Assembly (NCBI GenBank): GCA_017305715.1
Contig: JAFKKG010000010.1
Coordinates: 124,001 to 188,000 of the forward strand
From: Hyphomicrobiales bacterium
GTDB taxonomy: Bacteria; Pseudomonadota; Alphaproteobacteria; Rhizobiales; Xanthobacteraceae
Direction: 5' to 3'
DNA length: 64,000 nt
In this document: positions 59,412 to 64,000 of the stretch, piece by piece
Layout of the letters: each line of letters begins with the position of its first letter
Position numbering within the stretch: position 1 is the first letter of the stretch
Program-made: the position numbers and the translations under genes
The notes under the pieces: generated by a model
Told to the model about the DNA's origin: nothing
Database searches by the model: none
The model's input: the letters and a program-made list of their open reading frames with translations, nothing else

Positions 59412-60302
59412 ATGCAACCATCATTCGACCGCGCCGCGGAAGATCTCGGCAACTCGATCCATTTCGAACATGTCAATGTGTTCGTGCCCGATCAGCGGCT
59501 GGCGACCTTGTTCTACGTCGCCGGCCTCGGGCTGACCCGCGATCCCTATCTGATGGTGTCCGACACCAACATGTGGGTCAATGTCGGCAGGAGCCAGTTT
59601 CATCTGCCGAGCGGCGAAGCGCAGGTGCTGCGCGGCCATACCGGCCTCGTGATCTCCGGCCGCGAAGCGCTGCTGGAGCGGCTGGCGTCGGTCGCCAAGA
59701 AACTCGAGGGTACCAGGTTCGCGTATCGCGAACACAACGACCATGTCGAGGCGATCTGCCCGTGGGGCAATCGCGTCCGCGTCTATGAGCCCGATGCCGC
59801 GCGCTTCGGGCGCATCACGCTCGGCATTCCCTATGTCGAATTCGACGTGCCGGTCGGGTCCGCGAAAGCCATCTGCGCCTTCTACCCCGAAATCATGGCG
59901 ATGCCGGCCGAACTGAAAAACGGCGACGGCACCACGGCGCGCGTCAAGGTCGGCAAGGATCAGTATCTGCAATTCCGCGAGACCGACCGGCCGCAGCCGG
60001 AATTCGACGGCCACCATGTGCAGATCTACATCACGAATTTCTCCGGCCCCTACCGCAAGCTGCTGGAGCGCAACCTGGTTTCGCAGGAAGACAACCCGTA
60101 CCAGTACCGCTTCAAGGACATCATCGACCTCGACAGCGGCAAGCATCTGTTCACGGTCGAGCACGAGGTGCGCAGCGCCACGCACCCGATGTTCATGCGC
60201 CCGCTGGTCAACCGCAACCCGGAACAGACCAACCGCACTTACGCGCCCGGCCACGAACAATGGGCCTGGGCGATGGGGCCGGACGAATATGACACGCGGT
60301 GA
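59412..60302 (+). CDS. VOC (glyoxalase/dioxygenase-like) family protein
   Basis: A 296-aa protein with two VOC beta-alpha-beta-beta-beta units: the first starts IHFEHVNVFVPDQRLATLFY (18-37) and ends with VRVYEPDAARFG, the second GIPYVEFDVPVGSAKAICAF, then GHHVQIYITNFSG and HLFTVEHEVRSATHP. Metal ligands could be His in HFEHVNV, GHHVQ and the Glu of TVEHEV. It acts on an unknown carbonyl or aromatic substrate; the length is like ring-cleavage VOC proteins (about 290) rather than glyoxalase I. Start at 59412 (MQPSFDRAAED). Confidence 0.8.
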   Translation: MQPSFDRAAEDLGNSIHFEHVNVFVPDQRLATLFYVAGLGLTRDPYLMVSDTNMWVNVGRSQFHLPSGEAQVLRGHTGLVISGREALLERLASVAKKLEGTRFAYREHNDHVEAICPWGNRVRVYEPDAARFGRITLGIPYVEFDVPVGSAKAICAFYPEIMAMPAELKNGDGTTARVKVGKDQYLQFRETDRPQPEFDGHHVQIYITNFSGPYRKLLERNLVSQEDNPYQYRFKDIIDLDSGKHLFTVEHEVRSATHPMFMRPLVNRNPEQTNRTYAPGHEQWAWAMGPDEYDTR

Positions 60303-60427
60303 GTGTGGCCCGGACAGGCGCGCCCGGCCAACGCGATTTTTACCATCATAGCGCGACACGCCACGCCGCCGTTGCGGCGTTCCGCTGCCGCCAAGGCTTG
60401 TTAAGATCGATCATCTATCAAGACGGA

Positions 60428-61252
60428 ATGTTGCCTAGTGATAAATTCCACCTTCGGACCGCGCGCGCCAGCTTCGCCGGCGCCGCCATGCTGTTGTCAT
60501 TGGTGGCCCCGCTTCAGGCCGGCACCGGAACACCGGATCTCGGTGCCGACGAACAGACCACTTCGGCCCTCCCGGATGCCGTCGAAGCCCCGCGCGCGAG
60601 CGCCGACCGATTTCCCGCCCGCGCTGCCATCCGGGCGATCATCGAACGCGAGACCGCGGGCACCAAACTGCCAGCGGATATCGCCGAAGCCGTCGCATTC
60701 GTGGAAAGCCGCTACGACTCGACCGTGATCGGCGGCGTCGGCGAGATCGGCGTGATGCAGGTCAGGCCCGAGACGGCCGCCATGCTGGGGTTTCGCGGCA
60801 CCACCGAAGAACTCGCCAGACCGGAAATCAACATCCATTACGGCGTGATCTATCTCAGCCGGGCGTGGCGTCTGGCAGGCGGCGACCTTTGCCGGGCCCT
60901 GATGAAATACCGCGCCGGCCACGGCGAGGAGACGATGACCGCGCGCTCGCGGATCTACTGCAACCGGGCGCGCAACCGGCTCGTCGCCATGAATTCGGCG
61001 TTCGCATCGCCGGACGCGGTCGCGATGGCTGCGGTGGATGCGCCTTCCGAGGTGGCCGCGCCAAACGCTCCGGCACCATCGGCCAATTCAAGCCCGAAGC
61101 CGAAAACGGCCATCCGCCCCAAAGACGTCTATGCCAGTTTCCGGCAAGGCACCGCGGCGGCGAGCCGTGCCTATTGGGCGGCGCATGAGGCGCGGATCCG
61201 GACCATCAAGGCCCGGATCGAATCCCGCTGGAAACGCATCGCGTCGCGCTGA
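60428..61252 (+). CDS. Lytic transglycosylase (SLT-type)
   Basis: A 274-aa periplasmic murein lytic enzyme. N-terminal signal or anchor (about 10-30: RASFAGAAMLLSLVAPLQAG), then the SLT domain at about 60-190 with the catalytic Glu93 in AVAFVESRYDSTVIGGVGEIG and the helical VMQVRPETAAMLGFRG motif, and later LMKYRAGHGEETM. The tail (about 200-274) is Ala/Pro/Lys-rich and disordered. It cuts peptidoglycan to 1,6-anhydromuropeptides. Start at 60428 is tentative: the ribosome site is weak (GACGG). Confidence 0.87.
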   Translation: MLPSDKFHLRTARASFAGAAMLLSLVAPLQAGTGTPDLGADEQTTSALPDAVEAPRASADRFPARAAIRAIIERETAGTKLPADIAEAVAFVESRYDSTVIGGVGEIGVMQVRPETAAMLGFRGTTEELARPEINIHYGVIYLSRAWRLAGGDLCRALMKYRAGHGEETMTARSRIYCNRARNRLVAMNSAFASPDAVAMAAVDAPSEVAAPNAPAPSANSSPKPKTAIRPKDVYASFRQGTAAASRAYWAAHEARIRTIKARIESRWKRIASR

Positions 61253-61367
61253 CGCCGGTTCCACGCTCTTCATCTTAACCAATAATTAACGACGCGTTTG
61301 CGGGCACCCGAGGCCCAGCCTAACCTGTGCCCGGAAACGGCCCGCTATCCAGCGATCGGTAGGTGCC

Positions 61368-61805
61368 ATGGCGTACAGAATGCATGGGGCGTTGATCGCC
61401 TCCGTCAGCGCAGCAGCGCTTTTGCTTGCCACGAACCAGACATTCGCCAGATCGGGCGCTGCGCCGGGGTTTTCCGCGGCGCGTCCCAATGCCTCGATGA
61501 TCCGGCCATTCCGGTATCACCCGCGGCACAATACCGGAACCTGGTGGCCGGGAGCCCGCGGCTATTACTTTGGTCCGGCGAATGACGAACGTATCGCCGA
61601 CGTGCCGCCCGATGTGACACCGCCGGTGTCGCGCGATATCCGTTACACCACCACCTACGACGTGCCCTGGGATTGGGCGCATCGCTATCCGCCGAACGTC
61701 GTCCCCTCCGACCGGCCCTACGTGTCGAGTTGCTCGTCGGAGCCGGTCACGGTGCCCGGGCGGAACGGCGAGGAGAAGACGATCAACATCACGCGGTGTT
61801 ATTGA
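61368..61805 (+). CDS. Exported hypothetical protein (145 aa), aromatic-rich
   Basis: Residues 1-28 are a signal peptide (HGALIASVSAAALLLATNQT, cleavage near FARSG). The mature part is Tyr/Pro/Arg-rich (GTWWPGARGYYFGPANDERI, RDIRYTTTYDVPWDWAHRYP) and ends with two Cys in SSCSSEP and TRCY, allowing a disulfide. No family is recognised; this type of small exported protein recurs in Bradyrhizobium. It is preceded by the transglycosylase gene (115-bp gap) and followed by a family C repeat. Function unknown. Confidence 0.72.
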   Translation: MAYRMHGALIASVSAAALLLATNQTFARSGAAPGFSAARPNASMIRPFRYHPRHNTGTWWPGARGYYFGPANDERIADVPPDVTPPVSRDIRYTTTYDVPWDWAHRYPPNVVPSDRPYVSSCSSEPVTVPGRNGEEKTINITRCY

Positions 61806-61810
61806 TCACC

Positions 61811-61930
61811 GTCGTCCCGGCCTTGAGCCGGACCCATAACCACAGGCCTTCCTGGTTGGGCAAGGTCATCGAACACCGTCGCTCACAACAACCGGCACGG
61901 CGCATGGGCCCCGGCGTTCGCCGGGACGAC
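61811..61930. repeat. Dispersed palindromic repeat (family C)
   Basis: CCGTCGTCCCGGCCTTGAGC and CCCGGCGTTCGCCGGGACGAC bracket about 75 bp, the same arms and layout as 10330-10452. It separates the exported-protein gene from the convergent type I secretion operon. Confidence 0.85.
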
Positions 61931-61935
61931 AGCGA

Positions 61936-63246
61936 CTACTTCTCCCGGAACGAGCGCATCAGCTGGTCGCTCAGCGGCTTCATCAGATAGGAGAACATGG
62001 TGCGGTCGCCGGTCTGCACGAAGGCCTCCACCGGCATGCCCGGGATCAGCTTGTTGTCAGCGCCGAGGCGCGCGATTTCTTCCGGCGGCATCGAGACGCG
62101 GATGGTGTAGTAGGTCTGCCCGGTGCGCTGCTCGGTGGTGACGTCGGCCGAGACGCGCGTGACCTTCCCGTTCAGCTCCGGCGTGGTGCGCTGGTTGAAG
62201 GCCGATAGCCGCAGCAGCGTCTTCTGGCCGATCTGCAGCTTGTCGATATCCTGCGGATTGACCTTGGCCTCGACCGAGAGATCCTCGGCCTGCGGCACGA
62301 TCATCATGATGGCATCGCCCGCCGAGATCACGCCGCCGACGGTATGAACCGTCGACTGCAGCACCATGCCGGCCTGCGGGGCGCGGATGTCGATGCGGCG
62401 CAGCTGATCCTCCGCGGTGACCTTGCGCTCGACGAATTCGCCGATCTTGTCATTGGTCTCGCGCAGATCCTTGGACACTTCGCTGACCATGTCCTTGTCG
62501 ACCTGGATGATCTGCAGTTCGGTTTCCGTGATCTTGCCCTTGGCCTGCGCGCGCGAGGCGATGTATTGCGCGCGTTCGCCCGACAGGCGCGCGGAGTCAC
62601 GTTCCAGCACGGTCAGGCGCGAGATCTGCACCAGGCGCTGTTCGTAGAGCTGGCGGACGCCGACCAATTCCTTTTCGACCAGCGCGATCTCCTTGTCCTT
62701 GGCTTTTTCCTGGGCCGAAAGACCCTCGATTTCCTCATTGAGCTGCATCACCCGCTCGCGCAGCTGGGCCTTTTGACCGGCGCGGCCGTTGACACGAACC
62801 TCGAACAATTTGGTTTCGCTGGCCATCACGTCCCGCACATCGGGGTCGTCGGCGCGATCGGTCAGCGCGGCGGGAAACTTGATCTGGTCCGCGCCGCGCT
62901 GCTCGGCCTCGAGTCGAGCACCGCGCGCCAACAGGCCGTTCAGCGTCTTGACGACGATCGCAAGGCTGGCCTTGACCACGGTCTCGTCGAGACGGACGAC
63001 GATATCGCCGGCCTTGACGGTGTCGCCGTCGCGCACCCTGACCTCGCCGACCACGCCGCCGGTCGGGTGCTGCACCTTCTTGACGTTGGAATCGACCACC
63101 ACCTGCCCCGGCGCAATCAGCGCGCCCGAGATCGGCACCGTCGAGGCCCAGCCGCCAAATCCGCCCGCCAGCACCAGCATCAGCGCCAGACCGACGACCA
63201 GATGGGTCCGTATCGAGCTGCGGGCGCCTTTCAACGGCTCGCTCAT
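61936..63246 (-). CDS. Type I secretion membrane-fusion protein (HlyD/PrtE family)
   Basis: A 436-aa periplasmic adaptor linking the inner-membrane ABC transporter to an outer-membrane TolC-like channel. A single N-terminal TM (14-36, TRTHLVVGLALMLVLAGGFG-like stretch), the biotinyl-lipoyl domain (GALIAPGQVVVDSNVKKVQH, DGDTVKAGDIVVRLDETVVK), a long coiled-coil hairpin (about 120-250; KDKEIALVEKELVGVRQLYE) and the C-terminal barrel with TGQTYYTIRVSMPPEEIARL are clear. The length is that of the PrtE/HasE type. Its ATG overlaps the stop of the ABC gene (ATGA, 63246-63243), so they are co-translated. Confidence 0.94.
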   Translation of the reverse strand: MSEPLKGARSSIRTHLVVGLALMLVLAGGFGGWASTVPISGALIAPGQVVVDSNVKKVQHPTGGVVGEVRVRDGDTVKAGDIVVRLDETVVKASLAIVVKTLNGLLARGARLEAEQRGADQIKFPAALTDRADDPDVRDVMASETKLFEVRVNGRAGQKAQLRERVMQLNEEIEGLSAQEKAKDKEIALVEKELVGVRQLYEQRLVQISRLTVLERDSARLSGERAQYIASRAQAKGKITETELQIIQVDKDMVSEVSKDLRETNDKIGEFVERKVTAEDQLRRIDIRAPQAGMVLQSTVHTVGGVISAGDAIMMIVPQAEDLSVEAKVNPQDIDKLQIGQKTLLRLSAFNQRTTPELNGKVTRVSADVTTEQRTGQTYYTIRVSMPPEEIARLGADNKLIPGMPVEAFVQTGDRTMFSYLMKPLSDQLMRSFREK

Positions 63247-64000
63247 GATTTGGCTCCGGGACTGGCCACGATCTTGATCGGCGCGGGCGCCGGCGGCGCG
63301 GTCCGCTGCAGCACCTGTCCGAGCACGGTCTCCTTCGGCCCGAACGCCTGCATGCGGCCATCCTTCAGCACCAGCAACTGGTCGACCGCCTCGATGCCGA
63401 TCGGCCGGTGCGCGACCACCACCACGACGGCGCCGCGCGCGCGCGCGCTGCGAACCGCGCGGGTCAGCGCCTCGTCGCCCTCGGTGTCGAGATTGGAGTT
63501 CGGCTCGTCGAGCACGATCAGGAACGGATTGCCGTACAGCGCCCGCGCCAGACCGATGCGTTGCGCCTGTCCTGCCGACAGCGCCGTGCCCTGCTCGCCG
63601 ATCTGGGTGTCGTACCCCTCGCGCATCTTGATGATCATCTCATGCACGCCGGCTTCCTTGGCGGCTGATATGATCGCATCCGATTTGGCGTCGGGATCGA
63701 AACGGGAAATGTTCTGGGCAATCGAGCCGGCGAACACTTCGACATCCTGCGGCAGATAGCCGACGTTCCTGCCGAGCACATCGGACGACCATTGATCGAG
63801 CGCGGCGCCATCGAGCCGCACCTTGCCGCGGACCGGCATCCACACGCCGACCAATGCCCGCATCAGCGACGACTTGCCCGATCCGCTCGGTCCGATCACG
63901 CCGACGCCGGTGCCGGCTTCGACCGTGAAGCTGACATCCTGCACGATGACCCGCTGGTCGCCGGGCGCCACGATGGTGACGCCCTCGACCGACAGGCGCC
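63243..64000 (-). CDS. Type I secretion ABC transporter (PrtD/HasD type), partial
   Basis: The C-terminal 252 residues of the ATPase/permease that drives substrate through the type I channel; the N-terminal membrane part lies past the window end. The ABC motifs are complete: Walker A GPSGSGKSSLMR, Q-loop GYLPQDVEVF, signature LSAGQAQRIGLARALYG, Walker B FLIVLDEPNSNLD and the H-loop VVAHRP. It is followed by the adaptor gene with a 4-bp overlap. No secreted substrate gene or TolC is visible; it could export an RTX-type protease, lipase or adhesin. This is at the window edge. Confidence 0.95.
   Translation of the reverse strand, partial: RLSVEGVTIVAPGDQRVIVQDVSFTVEAGTGVGVIGPSGSGKSSLMRALVGVWMPVRGKVRLDGAALDQWSSDVLGRNVGYLPQDVEVFAGSIAQNISRFDPDAKSDAIISAAKEAGVHEMIIKMREGYDTQIGEQGTALSAGQAQRIGLARALYGNPFLIVLDEPNSNLDTEGDEALTRAVRSARARGAVVVVVAHRPIGIEAVDQLLVLKDGRMQAFGPKETVLGQVLQRTAPPAPAPIKIVASPGAKS

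Overview
The window reads as chromosome of an alphaproteobacterium of the Bradyrhizobium/Rhodopseudomonas lineage (Nitrobacteraceae). The sequence reasons are: GC-rich coding throughout; a ROSE-type RNA thermometer in front of an hsp20 gene; an ICE (Irr-binding) palindrome on the promoter of an mbfA-type ferritin/VIT1 gene; a MlotiK1-like cyclic-nucleotide-gated K+ channel; a PrtDE-like type I secretion pair; and many GC-rich palindromic intergenic repeats, including one long element whose spurious reading frames are common in Bradyrhizobium genomes. There is no rRNA, tRNA, CRISPR array, transposase, phage gene or replication origin.

Layout. 1-5709: the end of a TRAP transporter (dctPQM) divergent from pobA, then a GST, a thioesterase and a LysR regulator. 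5836-14585: stress and signalling genes, namely a PNPOx-like flavoprotein, the ROSE-controlled hsp20 group with three small genes, a YafY/WYL regulator facing a Cys-tailed small protein and a GST-like gene, a membrane-tethered TAXI protein and the K+ channel. 14600-27748: CoA-thioester catabolism. A minus-strand block (TetR, SDR, enoyl-CoA hydratase-like, feruloyl-CoA synthase-like, three acyl-CoA dehydrogenases, nitroreductase) faces a plus-strand thiolase and acyl-CoA ligase; together these could activate and beta-oxidise a phenylpropanoid or other aryl/alkyl acid to acetyl-CoA. 28448-32165: epoxide hydrolase, iron-regulated mbfA, an outer-membrane-like protein and cytochrome b561. 32187-43635: small-molecule catabolism (ABC binding protein, amidase, Zn alcohol dehydrogenase, AidB-like flavoprotein, GST, SDRs, another hydratase-family gene, GlxA-type AraC regulator).

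43802-51040: GNAT and DUF1127 genes, then a tricarballylate/citrate-type utilisation cluster: LysR (tcuR), MFS carrier (tcuC), flavoprotein dehydrogenase (tcuA), an exported alpha/beta-hydrolase and the Fe-S/membrane electron-transfer protein (tcuB). 51060-51680 is repeat sequence. 51959-61805: PilZ protein, SGNH hydrolase, HU, a Rieske ferredoxin with two amidohydrolases, an exported MBL hydrolase, CinA/PncC, DUF1127, a VOC protein, a lytic transglycosylase and a small exported protein. 61936-64000: type I secretion adaptor and the C-terminal part of its ABC transporter, cut by the window edge.

The most interesting items are the exported esterase embedded in the tcu cluster, the tethered orphan TAXI sensor beside a ligand-gated K+ channel, the YafY-controlled Cys-tailed peptide/GST module, and the two classic regulatory elements (ROSE, ICE) visible at base level. 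I did not find a clearly new defence or mobile system.
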